Shown one piece after another: positions 11,576 to 22,524 of a stretch of 64,000 bases of DNA; the first letter of the stretch is position 1, and every line of letters begins with the position of its first letter. Made by a program: the position numbers and the translations under genes. Under the pieces are notes generated by a model, which saw only the letters and a list, made by a program, of their open reading frames with translations, was not told where the DNA came from and did no database searches. This DNA is from Riptortus pedestris (Eukaryota > Arthropoda > Insecta > Hemiptera > Alydidae), in assembly GCA_019009955.1 (NCBI GenBank), contig CM032228.1:210897001-210961000 (forward strand), read 5' to 3'.

Positions 11576-14376
11576 CTAGCTCAGATACCCGGCTTCGCCC
11601 GGGAATTCATTCTAGGCTGAATGGTGATGGTATTTTTTAGCAGGCTTTACATTGCACAATATTTTGACATTTACCCGTCCCAGTGTTTAGGATTGATACC
11701 CGTCTTTCCCGTGGATTTGCTAATAATAGAATTATTTGTTCGATAAGACTTCACAGTCTTCGATATTTTTATATTTCCCATCTCTTATACATGTAAATAG
11801 GGTGAATTTTTATTTCAGGCCTCCCTTATAACCCCCCTCCCGTTCGAACCTAAAAATTTTAATATAACTTATAATCATGGAAGAATTAATGCTAATTGAC
11901 ATACCAAGTTTTGTTAAGTTCGGTTCAGCCGTTAGTGCCCGCTAAAGTTTTAAGGTATTACTCATTTATACTTAGGTATACGACAAAAGTGTATATAACA
12001 AAAGTTACTCTAAATAACAAAATAGACAACTTTTGTTATGTTTATATTTGCGGAAAAACCAATAGGAAACGAAATATCGCTATTTTTAATTTCAGGCTTC
12101 CCTTATAACCCCCACTCCTGCCCGTCCATAGAAATGTTGGTATGGCTTATTATAATGAAGGCCTCACTGCTAATGCACATACCAAGTTTTATTTAGTTCG
12201 GTTGAGTATTTTTTGGCAAATAATATTATTGACTCCCGCTATACTTTTTAGCGTATAACGCATTTAAACTTCGGTATACGACAAAAGTGTATATTACAAA
12301 AGTTACTCTAAATAACAAAATAAACAACTTTTGATATGTGCATATTTGCCGAAAAACCAATAGAAAACGAAATATCGCTATTTTTAATTTCAGGCTTTCC
12401 TTATAACCCCCACTCCTGCCCGTCCCTAGAAATGTTAGTATAGCGTATTATAATGAAGGCGTTAGCACTAATTCACATACCGAGTTTGGTTTAATTCGGT
12501 TGAGTCTTTAGTGCCAAATAATATTGTGGACTCCCGCTTTAGTTTATAGCGTATAACTCATTTATGCTTCCGTATACGAAAAAAGTGTATATAACAAAAG
12601 TTACTCTAAACAACAAAATAAACAACTTTTGTTATGATCATATTTGCCAAAAAACCAATAGGAAACGAAATATAGCTATTTTTTGTATTTCAAAAAAAAA
12701 ATTGTATTTCAAGAATAAATGAAAATAAGCCCCTAATCATTGTTTCCCGTGAGGGTCAGGCTGGCGACGTATAGATGAGAAATTTTAATTTTGAAGAATA
12801 AATAAAAATGTGTTCCTGATCTATCTCTCTCCACTTTTTAACTCACCTTTTTGAATACTTCAAACCATAATCGTGGATAGCATTTATTAAAATTAAATAT
12901 CCTCTATAATGAAACTTATTTCCTGTCAAAAACCAATCCGAGCTCATATAGTTTAAGCATAGTTTTGTAATTAGATTATATTCGTAATAGTAGAGCTCGG
13001 TGGAAATCATTTCACAGGAAATAAATTAACTCAATTAACTGTTTAGGCTCCGGACTCCTTCCGCTCCAGCATCTCCTTCGTTTTCCTTAAAATATCGATT
13101 CAAAGTATTATTTTAATAATTTATCTACCTGATGGAATTAAATAATAGTATTACCCGAAAAATAATTTGATTTATATTCAAAAATATAGGTGAGGGGAAG
13201 AGAACGTAGCCCTCCTTGCAAAATAATAATATAGTCTTTTTTCATAATAACATTACTATTAACGTCTAATTGTTATGATGGTACATATTTGTTTCAATAA
13301 CATCAAGATATCGGAAATAAGATAATATATTAGCAGAACCAAAGAGTTTGATCCCCATAACTTCCGCTATCACTCTTTGTGCCAATTCAGCATGACTTAG
13401 TTTAAAAAATACATTATGCAAATTAAATAACGGAAATGCTCTTATAGTTTACATTTCTATTGGAAATAAATAGCAATGTTATTTTCTAGGAGAAATAAAT
13501 AAATGAGAAGGGGACGACGGAGATATATAACCTCACTAATCCGAATCATATATAGAGTTATCATATGTGACTAAAACATAAAATCATTTGTCATAATATT
13601 CGTTCATTAAAAACACTTAAATAAGCACTAATAAAATTAATGACTCCCACTATAGTTGTAGCGTATATCCCGTGTTTACTTGATTTTACGAACATAGTGA
13701 ATGCAACAAAAGTTACACTAAATAATAAAATAAACAACTTTTATGTGCATGTTTGCCGAGAATCTTATAGGAAACGAAATATCACAATTTTTCATTTCAG
13801 GCCTCCCTCATAACCCCCACTCCCGTTGGGACGTAAAAATTTAAATATAACTTATAATCATGGAAGAATTAATGCTAATTCACATACCGAGTTTTGCTAA
13901 TTTCGGTTCAATTGTTAGTGCCCAACAAAATTGTTGGCTCCCGCTTTAGTATTTAGTGTATATCTCGTTTATATACTTTGTTATACGACAAAAGTGAATA
14001 TAACAAATCTTACTTTAAATAACAAAATAAACAACTTTTGTCATGGACATATTTAAAGAAAAACCAATAGAAAACAAAATACCGCTATTTAGTTCCATTG
14101 AGTCTTTCGTGGCAAATAAAATTGTTGACTCCCGCTATAATTTTTAGCGTATAACTCAATTATACTTCGGTATACGACGAAAGTGTATATAACAAAAGTT
14201 ACTCTAAATAACAAAATAAACAACTTAGGGTAATAAAATAAACAAATTTAAATAAACAAACAAACAGACACGAAAGAAACAAAATGTAGTTATGGTGTCT
14301 ATGACATGTGCAACGAAAAGTTATCGTAAAATTTCGCGAAAAAAATCAATGTACAGACAGAGGTTACAATTTTATA
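11576..14376 (-). mobile_element. Family A element, copy A9, long variant
   Basis: CTAG is at 11576-11579 with the hairpin, followed by the unique region, monomers (about 11940-12680), the roughly 0.9-kb core shared with A6 (about 12740-13620), more monomers, a shortened (CAAA)n region and the 5' terminus at about 14353-14376. At about 2.8 kb it is the longest family A copy here. No coding sequence for transposition is visible. Confidence 0.7.
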
Positions 14377-14413
14377 TATATAGATAGATATATAAAATTG
14401 TAACCTCTGTCTG
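14353..14413 (+). mobile_element. 5'-to-5' junction of A9 with a family A stub (A10)
   Basis: The A9 terminus at 14353-14378 is repeated in inverted orientation at 14389-14413 (TATATAAAATTGTAACCTCT), separated by a short GATA/TA spacer. The plus-oriented stub A10 is only about 25 bp long, because gypsy-derived sequence begins at 14414. Confidence 0.78.
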
Positions 14414-14420
14414 ACGTCTT

Positions 14421-15141
14421 GTTGCTGAAACACGAAGTGGCGGCGACGAAAGGAGTGACATAGAAGCAGTGGTCAAGCGAATAATGGAGGAGCAAAGGAA
14501 TAGATCACGCTCAAAGTGCTTCAACTGTGGCAAGACCGGGCATTTTCAGCGTAATTGTATAGCGCCAAGGAAAATGTCAAGATCTATTTCGCCATGAAGG
14601 GACAATAAACGGGGGACTAACGTCGAAATCTCAAGAGCCAATGTTAAACTAGAACGAGCTCGCTCTGAGGGGCAAGAACTAGCTCCTAAAACCGATGGCT
14701 CCACCATCTCCATTTCCATTATACGACAAAAGAACAGCAACCTTACTGCTCGTGGGCTCATCAACCGGAGGAAGCAGGTCCTCACCACGGACACGGGAAC
14801 GACACAGTCCATCATTCGGCCCAATTTGGTAAAAGGGGCTGTGGAACCGTTGGGGAACGTACGACTGCGAACTGCTACAGGGGATTCAGCCACAGTCTAC
14901 GGAAGAGCCAAGATGAGAGTGACTGTCGCCAACATCAGCACTGAACATGTTTTTGTCGTTTCTGACATAATGGAAGAAGTGATCATCGGTGTAGACTTCA
15001 TGATAGCCCACGGTATTGACCTGCAAATGGGTAAGCAAATTATGATCTGGCGAAACACAGAAATACCTTTTGATGTCGGACATGAGAGCAAGACCACCAG
15101 GGAGATACGTACCGACGGACGGAAACACGGAGGAATTCACT
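14421..15141 (+). pseudogene. Ty3/gypsy retrotransposon Gag-Pol remnant: zinc knuckle and protease
   Basis: One reading frame covers the end of Gag and the start of Pol. The Gag part has a CX2CX4HX4C zinc knuckle (CFNCGKTGHFQRNC, from 14517) that binds RNA in capsids. An in-frame TGA at 14595-14597 interrupts it shortly afterwards. The frame then continues into a retroviral-type aspartic protease, with the active-site motif as DTGT instead of the usual DTGA, and the downstream IIGVDF motif near 14986-15003. Reverse transcriptase, RNase H and most of integrase are missing: the frame runs into the integrase C-terminal region out of register near 15075. The element is therefore an internally deleted, non-functional copy. 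Base composition is clearly more GC-rich than the surroundings. Confidence 0.87.
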
Positions 15142-15369
15142 GAAGGACAAATGGTTCTACTACTCAACCCACAACGCAAGAAAGGACTATCGCCTAAATT
15201 GCAGACGCATTGGGAGGGACCTTACAAAGTGATCAAGAGATTGAACGACGTGGTCTACAGGATTCAGAAATACCACAATCCGAGGTCTAAAATGAAGGTG
15301 GTACACCTAGAGCGAATAGCCAAGTATGGCAACGGCAATATTGAGCCTATTCGGGACGAAAAGGCTTAA
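15070..15369 (+). pseudogene. Ty3/gypsy integrase C-terminal domain remnant
   Basis: Frame shifted relative to the protease. It encodes the typical end of a gypsy integrase: a basic linker, then LLNPQRKKGLSPKLQ, WEGPY and VVYRIQK, and a short acidic tail before TAA. This segment helps integrase hold viral DNA in intact elements. The join with protease sequence at about 15070-15085 marks a deletion that removed reverse transcriptase, RNase H and the integrase catalytic core. The stop lies about 12 bp before the LTR. Confidence 0.87.
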
Positions 15370-15380
15370 GTGGGCGGTAG

Positions 15381-15963
15381 TGTTGCGAAAAGTTAATACG
15401 TGGAAGATTGCCTGAAGGAGAGGGAGCCGTGTGGTTGATCGAATTAGGGCCGATCTAAATAGGGCCGCCGGCAGAATCTAATTAGGGCCTTCCAGGAAGT
15501 TCTGGAACTTTCCTACGTCTAGCCCCTTCTACAGGTATATTTAAGAGACCCTGCCAGCCCCCAAGGGCAGTTGATGCTCGACGGTCTTCGAGGGATGTTC
15601 AGCGCTACAGTGCGACTTAGTGCAGTGCGGTAAAGTGTTGTGCCGTGACTGTAAGTAACAGTTTAGTGCCGTGTTTAAGACAGTGCAGTCCCGTGAAGCA
15701 AAGGACAGTGCAGTGCCGTCTTTTTGTGAATTTCAGTGACCTTGAGTGAATTATTGGACTGTGTAATCTGAAGAACAGTGGCACTATCAGTGTAATACTG
15801 TGAGTAGTAATAATTAACTAAATTATTATTAATTAATTAAATTAGTATTGTGCATTGTGAAATAAATCGTGCAGTGAAAAACTGTGAAACTTGTGTGTGT
15901 TTAACTTTGCAATCCAAAAGAACTCTTATTAACAACGTTTATTACTGGTTTTGTAATAAAACG

Positions 15964-15968
<5 letters not shown>
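15381..15968 (+). mobile_element. 3' LTR of the gypsy element
   Basis: 588 bp, beginning TGTTGCGAAAAG and ending AAAACGCAACA, an imperfect terminal inverted repeat with the canonical TG...CA ends. It contains a TATA-like box, a GC-richer leader, and AATAAA at 15861-15866 and near the 3' end. No 5' LTR is present, because the element is truncated at 14414 against a family A stub. It is followed directly by a TA tract, so a target duplication cannot be judged. Confidence 0.85.
15537..15546 (+). promoter_or_regulatory. Putative LTR TATA box
   Basis: TATATTTAAG within the LTR, about 30 bp upstream of a GC-richer segment that would be the start of R. Assignment rests on position and motif only. 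Confidence 0.4.
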
Positions 15969-16021
<53 letters not shown>

Positions 16022-16112
16022 GGTAGGATCGATAGACATTTGAAGAAAAATTTCGAAAATTGCGTCATTAGTACTACCTCAATAGCTGATTTCCCTTAAG
16101 GGAAATCTGCTA
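15969..16112 (-). mobile_element. TA tract plus left half of a family B element (B3)
   Basis: TA microsatellite (15969-16011) followed by the reversed 5' portion of family B: GGTAGGATCGATAGACATTT, then ACCTCAATAGCTGATTTCCC and the 5' inverted repeat ending at 16112. Its right half is not present on the other side of the TA tract, where the gypsy LTR now lies. Confidence 0.7.
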
Positions 16113-16983
16113 AAATGAAGATTCAAGAAATCTGGTACATCACAATAAGATTTTGTTAGTTGCGCAATAAAATCACTTTTTCGAGAGTTGCAGCACTTAG
16201 TTCAATTGTTAGGTTCAATTGTTTTTGGGATTATTAAGAAATTTAAAATATGTGGATCTTTGAAGATTGAAATATATTAGAATACTGATAAGAAAGTACA
16301 GGATTATACTCTAGGAAGTCAACAACAACAATTTAACAAACTTTCTTACATATGTACAAATACTTTTTCCTGGTGTTTATGCTATTTTAATTTTTTATTG
16401 TTATGATCTAGGCTTTCAATTGAATTTATACTATTATTTAACTATAATTTAGTTGTACTTATTATTGGGTTAACTCAATTGTCTTCAATTTATGTAAATA
16501 CATTTTCCTCTCACTGTACATGCAAATATGTTGTGTGATGACATCATTAATTATGAATTTACGTTCTTATATCGAAAATGTTTATTTAATCTATAGTTAT
16601 TACTACTTTCTTGTTTTCAGGCTTCAGTGAACTCTGACTTCTATTCATTGGATTTTTTTCTAACGAATAGTAAATATAAGGTGATAAGAGGTCAATAGTG
16701 TGTCATACACGTGGAAAATTAGCTTAGTCTGCGCAGCCAATTTTGTTCTGATTATCTACTATTGTGTTGTGTTTTATGTTCTGATGTTGTGTTTCTTATC
16801 CTTCTATTAATATGTTACTTTTCTTGAATGAACAATATCGATTACGTTGCGAAGCTCTAAAAATGAAATAAATATTATGCAATAATGGAATATTATCTTA
16901 TTCTAGAATTTACACGCAAATTAATTCTATTTGCATTGCCTTAATATTAAGAAATCCCGTTATTCTAATGCATATTCTTTAAA

Positions 16984-17041
<58 letters not shown>

Positions 17042-17564
17042 GTATTATTTGGAATTTTTTTTAATATTTGCTGATCGAAAAGAAAATTTGAGCTAGTGTG
17101 AAATATTAGTCGACAGTGGTTATTCACTTAAATAGAAGACCAATCTAATTGTTTTTCTCTTAAATAGAATACCTAATACTCGAAGTCACTTCCAGGAATA
17201 AGTAAATAAATAAAATTAAAGTTTATTCTTAATTTATTTTTGAAGTTATATTTTTCTTATTCTTTCATAACAAGAAAAAACAAGATACAAGAATAGGCTT
17301 CAATAATTATTCTAAAATAATTTATGATCAACCTTATTTCTATAAGATAGAGAGACGATCCTCGTTCTTGATAAATTAAAAAGTCATGTTATATATATTC
17401 ATTGTTCCAAAGATTAACCAAATTAATTAATTTAATATTATTTTTGAAGTGGTAGTAAGATGATGAAAAATACTTTCTTTGGAATTTAATCATAATAGAG
17501 TTAATGTTTTTGTTAAAGTGAACCGAAAATATTTTTGACGCATTCCATTATGATTTCTTTAGCA
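16113..17564. other. Non-coding 3' flank of the UGT gene with a family B-like fragment and a TA tract
   Basis: No gene seen. About 16515-16740 resembles the right end of the longer family B copy at 33385-33563, sharing the TACATGCAAATA and TTGTGTGATGAC motifs and a degenerate GCTTAGTCTGCGCAGCC end. A TA microsatellite occupies 16985-17036. The rest is AT-rich without recognisable structure. Confidence 0.5.
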
Positions 17565-17570
17565 TTTATT
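17565..17570 (-). promoter_or_regulatory. Candidate polyadenylation signal of the UGT gene
   Basis: AATAAA on the minus strand about 145 bp downstream of the UGT stop codon; the first canonical hexamer found after the stop. Confidence 0.5.
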
Positions 17571-17713
17571 GGATGTACATGTCATCTCATTTCGTTGTTA
17601 TGCGTGCATGGAAACATTTGCATAACATTCTTTGGAACAGGAAAAATATCACAGCGATTCCTTTTTTTATAAAACATTAATACTTTTTACACACTGCTCA
17701 TTGTATGTAGTTA

Positions 17714-17999
17714 TTATTGCTTTTTCTTCTTTGTCGCGACATGGGTTGGTCTCTTCCTCCAGCAAAGAGTGAGACAGAAGGCGAGAAGCGAATAGACGAG
17801 GTAGAGGATGATAGCTGCAATGGAGATGAGGAATAGAGAAACATCCAAGAGAGCTATGGAATACCAGGGCAAGTCTTTGCTGGCTGGCTGGAGGTGTTCT
17901 GCACCGTGCTTCACAATGTACTCGATCCAATAGACTGCCTCTTCAACAACTCCCAATGGCCTGTCTCGAACCCTCAGTCTCTCTTTAATAGCATTCTCT
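17714..17999 (-). CDS. UGT exon d (terminal exon)
   Basis: 286 nt including the stop. It starts after TTTCAG and completes the codon for the arginine of NDPRENAIKER. It encodes the membrane-proximal helix (VYWIEYIVKHGAEHL), a hydrophobic membrane span of about 30 residues and the lysine-rich tail. The intron to exon c is 97 bp. Confidence 0.93.
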
Positions 18000-20917
18000 C
18001 TGAAACTGATTTAGAAAAATAGTCTCAAGTTTCACGTTTCGAATATCTCCATAGAGAGAATTATTAGAGCCGATATAAATAAATCTTAACCCTTACCTGG
18101 GGTCATTTAGAATCTTTTCCAACGCCCTTTGAAAAGAAATCCCATCGTCTAAATCCTCGGCATTTATACTGACCGCCATTCCTAAGGATTCTAGTATCCC
18201 GATATTGTATGGCTGGTCTGCGAACAGTGGCGTTCCCAAAACAGGCACACCATAGTATGCAGCTTCACTAATACTGTTCAATCCTCCATGACTGACAAAC
18301 AGAACTGTTTTATTGTGTGCTGAAAAAAATAATTGATAAAGGGAATCATTTCTTTGAGCAAAGCATGATCTCAAATACAAACTCAACTAATTTTAAAAGT
18401 TGCAGTCATACTGTTTTTCAAATTGAGAAAAACCTTACAAAATTACTTGTGGTAGTCACTTTTAAAAGTACATACCCAATATACTTCGCTGAGGGAACCA
18501 TTTCTGGACACGAACGTTAGAAGGTGTATTGGGAATATCTTCATACCACTTGAAGAGAACTGACTCCTTCCTTTTGGAAAATACCTTCATCAGAACCTGC
18601 AATATTTTCTCCGAGTCCTGAGCTTCAAAGTGAGACCCCCAGCTGAAGTAGATCACTCCATGTTCGGCCTTGTTCATGTAGCTCTCCAAGTCCTGCAAAC
18701 GACGGGTGGAAAATTAAGAAGGATATTAGTTGAACTACTGTAAAAAAAAAAAAATAAGAAATCTAGAATTTCATGTAAATAAAATAACAAAAAAATCAAT
18801 TTCTGACCATAAAGGTAAGGTTGACTTGGTGATGTAAGGATCTACAGAAGCCTACTTGTCAAATTTGAAAAAAAGGAAAAGCAGGATCAGACTAAAAGAA
18901 GGGATCGATAAAATGAAAATAAATAATGTTGGGTATTCTGTGTTAAACGTTATTTAATACTGGGGGGGGGGGGTTAGGTGCAATCAATAGATACAATCTA
19001 ATAACTTAGTAAGTTTATACATTAGGAGAGAAATGAGTTGCTGTAGTTTGGACGGAAAGAAAGGTTTAGCTCAAAACATGAAGACAATTTCTGTTTTTTT
19101 AGACAGAATTTAGAGAACAATTTTGCGTGAAAACGAAACCTGTTTTAGCAGATTTCCCTTGTGGGAAATCAGCTATTGAGGTTGTACTCATGACGGAATT
19201 TTCGAATTATTTCTTCAAATGTCCATCGATCCTACCTAGTAGATGACGAAAATGAGGTCCGTTCAAAACTGTATATATATATATATATATATATATACTA
19301 GCTTAGATACCCGGCTTCGCTCGGGAATTCATTTGAGGCTGAATGGTGATGGTATATTTTTGGCAAGGCTTTACATTGCACAATATTTTGACATTTACCC
19401 GTTCCAGTGTTTAGGGTTAATACCCGTTGTTGGCATTTGTTAATAATAAAATTATTTTTTTTATGTAAAACTTCACTGTCCTGCATATTGTCATATTTCC
19501 CGTCTCCTGTGCATTATGCATAGATTTGAATTATTAAGGAGAAAATATTGATATACATTTGAATTAATTTTTTCAGGTGAGGTACCTGGTAGTTCATATT
19601 GAAAAGAAGTGTTGAGCAAATTTCTCTAAATAACAAAATAAACAACTTTTGATATGTGCATATTTGCCGAAAACCCAATAGGAAATCATTATTATTAATT
19701 TCATGCCTCCCTTATAACCACCACTCCTGCCCGTCCCTAGAAATGTTAGAATGGCTTATTATAAGGAAGGCGTTAGTGCTAATACACATAATGAGTGTTT
19801 TATTTAGTTCGGTTGAGTCTCTTGTGCCAAATAAAATTGTTGTCTCCCGCTATAATTTTTAGCGTATAACGTCTTAATATTTCGGTATACGATGATAGTG
19901 TATATAAAAAAAAAAGTTTCTCTAAATAACAAAATAAACAACTTTTGTTATGTGCATATTTGCCGAAAATGCAATAGGAAGCGAAATATCACTATTATAA
20001 ATTTCAGGCGTTCCTTATAACCCCCACTCCTGCCCGTCCCTAGAAATGTTAGTATAGCTTATTATAATGAAGGCGTTAGTACTAATTCACATAACCAGTT
20101 TGGTTTAATTCGGTTGAGTTTTTAGTGCCAAATAAAATTGTGGACTCCCACTTTAGTTTATAGCGTATAACTCATTTATGCTTCCGTATACGGCAAAAGT
20201 GCATATTACAAAAGTTACTCTAAATAACAAAATAAACAACTTTTGTTATGTGCATATTTGCTGAAAAAGCAATAGGAAACGAAATATCGCTATTTTTAAT
20301 TTCTGGTCTCCCTTATAACCCCCACTCCTGCCCGTCCCTAGAAATGTTAGTATGGCTTATTATAAGTAAATCGTTAGTATTAATTCACACAGCGAGTTTG
20401 TTTTAGTTCGGTTGAGTCTTTTATGCCAAATAAAATTGTGGACTCCCGCTATAGTGTTTAGCGTATAACTCATTTATACTTCCGTATACGGCAAAAGTGC
20501 ATATAACAAAAGTTACTCTAAATTACAAAATAAACAACTTTTGTTATGAGCATATTTGCTGAAAAAGCAATAGAAAATGAAATATCGCTATTTTTAATTT
20601 CAGGCCTCCCTTATAACCCCCACTCCTGTTCGTCTTAGAGAACATTAATATAGCCTAAAGTCTAAGTTGGGCTAGTAGTAATATACATACCAAGTTTCAT
20701 AAAATTCGGTTCAGCCGTTTATGCGTGAAAAGGTAACAAACAAACAAACAAACAAATAAACAAACAAACAAATAAACAAACAAACAAACAAACAGACACC
20801 AAAGAAACAAAATGCAGTTATGGTGTCTATGACATGTGAAACGAAAAGTTATCGTGAAATTTCGCGAAAAAAATCAATGTACAGACAGAGGTTACAATTT
20901 TATATATATATAGATAT

Positions 20918-20957
<40 letters not shown>

Positions 20958-21699
20958 ATATCGGTCGCAATTTTTGTTTGATCGTTACCAAACTCGATAT
21001 TTAGTCGTTTTATGTAAAAAGAAAGATCAAGTTCGTTAACGACTGAAATCGAACCAGTGGGAGGGGGGGGGTTTAGAGGGGAGGATTTTCGAAAATTCGA
21101 AATATATCCGTTACTATACGTCGCATCGAAAAATTGTATAGAATCAATCTTATTGCCAATTAAATTTATATAAATATTGTTCTATTCATTTATTCTCTAT
21201 CTTGAATATTAACCGAGATATTTGCATTTTATTAAATCTGGGCGGATAACGGATGAGAGTGACTTTCCCTCCAAAAGCTAGGTCGGCCATTTCCTTCCTT
21301 AACTGTTCGGCTCTCGTGAAATGTCTCTATTGTAACACTTCACATGAGAAATCTGCTTAGTTTACTCAGCCCCTGCGTGACGGACTTTTTACATTCTGAC
21401 CTATACACGAATTCAACAAAGGGGAGCTGGAAGATAAGAAAAATAAAATAATTTGGTGTACTCGGAAAAGTTAAGAAATTATCAGTCTTATTCATTATGA
21501 TAACCTAATATATTCTTGCCTTGGGTAATGGATCTTTCATACTGGCTGAGATAACCCCAACTTCTACAACATTCCTCAAGTAAGGTCTTGGGTAGTTGAT
21601 GGAGAAGTGTGTCTCAATGAGTACCAGCGATATGTTTTTGAGAAGGTCTCCAATGTATGGTAGGTCTGGCTGTCCCCAGACTTCTCGCATCATTTTGTC
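17714..21699 (-). CDS. UDP-glycosyltransferase (UGT), C-terminal four exons
   Basis: Membrane-bound enzyme family that transfers a sugar from a UDP-sugar to small lipophilic molecules in the ER lumen. In insects this serves detoxification and pigment or hormone metabolism. Four exons (21520-21699, 18476-18692, 18097-18319, 17714-17999) join in frame with phases 0, 1 and 2 to give 301 codons plus a stop. The product has WFPQ followed by the UGT signature (FVSHGGLNS through PLFADQPYN), which binds the UDP-sugar. It ends with one hydrophobic membrane segment and a short basic tail KKKKQ that fits a dilysine ER-retention motif. Family members are about 500-530 residues, so roughly the first 220 residues (acceptor-binding half, signal peptide and catalytic histidine) are missing from the window. 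The reading frame is intact across all four exons, so I infer a functional gene whose 5' exons lie to the right or were lost. Specific substrate unknown. Confidence 0.92.
18097..18319 (-). CDS. UGT exon c
   Basis: 223 nt, acceptor TTTTTTTCAG and donor CCAG followed by GTAAGG. It encodes the core of the UGT signature: FVSHGGLNSISEA, YYGVPVLGTP and FADQPYN, which contact the UDP-sugar. The intron to exon b is 156 bp. Confidence 0.94.
18476..18692 (-). CDS. UGT exon b
   Basis: 217 nt, starting at GAC after a TTTGCAG acceptor and ending TTGG before GTATGT. It encodes AEHGVIYFSWG and the start of the UGT signature (VQKWFPQRSIL). The last base begins an alanine codon completed in exon c. Confidence 0.92.
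19146..21385 (+). mobile_element. Family B element B4, split by a nested family A element, in a UGT intron
   Basis: The left half (19146-19271) has the 5' inverted repeat, the ATTGAGGTTGTACTCATGAC motif and GAGGTCCGTTCAAAACT. The right half (about 20956-21385) resumes at CGGTCGCAATTTTTGTTTG and ends with the 3' hairpin and GACGGAC before a T run. Between them are a TA tract, family A copy A11, and a second TA/GATA tract. Both halves of one B element therefore flank A11, which inserted in B's internal TA microsatellite. It lies within the 2.8-kb intron between UGT exons a and b. Confidence 0.85.
19298..20903 (-). mobile_element. Family A element, copy A11, nested in B4
   Basis: CTAG is at 19298-19301 with the GC hairpin, followed by the unique 3' region, about four monomers, an expanded (CAAA)n-rich region (about 20735-20795) and the 5' terminus at about 20881-20903. 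TA tracts lie on both sides. Confidence 0.8.
21520..21699 (-). CDS. UGT exon a (most upstream exon found)
   Basis: 60 codons, phase 0 at both ends. It is preceded by a CAG acceptor (minus strand TGTTTCAG). It encodes the segment with PYIGDLLKNISLVLIETH and NYPRPYLRNVVEVG, typical of UGTs just before the donor-binding half. It ends ...CCCAAG and is followed by GCAAGA, a GC donor, not GT. Joining at this site gives the family-typical DPLPKDLESYMNKAEHGV. Confidence 0.9.
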
Positions 21700-22510
21700 C
21701 TGAAACAGTAATTGTTAGAGATAATATATTGTAAATGAAATGCATACATTATAAGAAACATAATAGTATTAGAACCAAAAAAAAAATGTATCAGTCAGAA
21801 ATTAACAGTCACATAGTTGCTTTTTTGATATGAGAGACTATCTTGTCTAATGGTTAATCACTAATATTTTAGAAATTCGGGTTTTAAAAATTTGGAAGAA
21901 TTCCACATTCCTTCCTGTGTAATATTTGTTGTTGGCGTCAACCTCTTTTAGAATTTACTGTCTGACAATATCATGTCCTGAGTATCTGAGTACTACCTCA
22001 CCAGGACCAGTCAGAATTTCGTACAACCACAGAACTGGAAATATCTTGTATTCGGAAAATGTTTATAAAATAGTAGTATAAATTGCACCACTCGAGTTTG
22101 AAGTTTATAACGTATATTAAGTATATTTAATTGAATAATATATTGCATAAATCGGGGAATCCTTTCTACCTCCCCTAGAAGAATCCCCGGAAAAGAGGGA
22201 TGATAAATTATACTGATTAACAAAAAAAAAACCTTTCGGCAAAAATATTGGTATCCAACACTTTTTTTAAGATAATTCGGACATGCTGATTAAAAATTTG
22301 CAAACCGTTAGTCTCTATGACTTGCCGTTTTTGAGATATCGGACATTAGGCATTTACATATATGTTCAACATTACATCAAAGCAAACAACTCGCAGGCAA
22401 TTTACAGTAGAGTACATATTGCTGAATAGAGTACTAATTAACATAAACTATATAGCATCATCTAGTTTAAGGTATAATAAACATATAAAATACATAGGAC
22501 AACATGAAGG
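21700..22510. other. No coding exon recognised
   Basis: AT-rich. I searched the minus strand for the preceding UGT exon and saw none. The part at about 22200-22500 (with CTTGCCGTTTTTGAGATATC) probably belongs to the non-coding tail of the decayed coding repeat at 22525-22915. Confidence 0.5.
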
Positions 22511-22524
22511 TCCTTAATTTAAAG

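Noticed and set aside
1..14413. CRISPR-like array
   Set aside because: The repeat unit is about 299 bp without short repeats or spacers, and the genome is eukaryotic.
14546..15179. Minus-strand open frames of 66-115 codons opposite the gypsy element
   Set aside because: Shadows of the plus-strand Gag-Pol remnant, which has clear zinc-knuckle, protease and integrase motifs.
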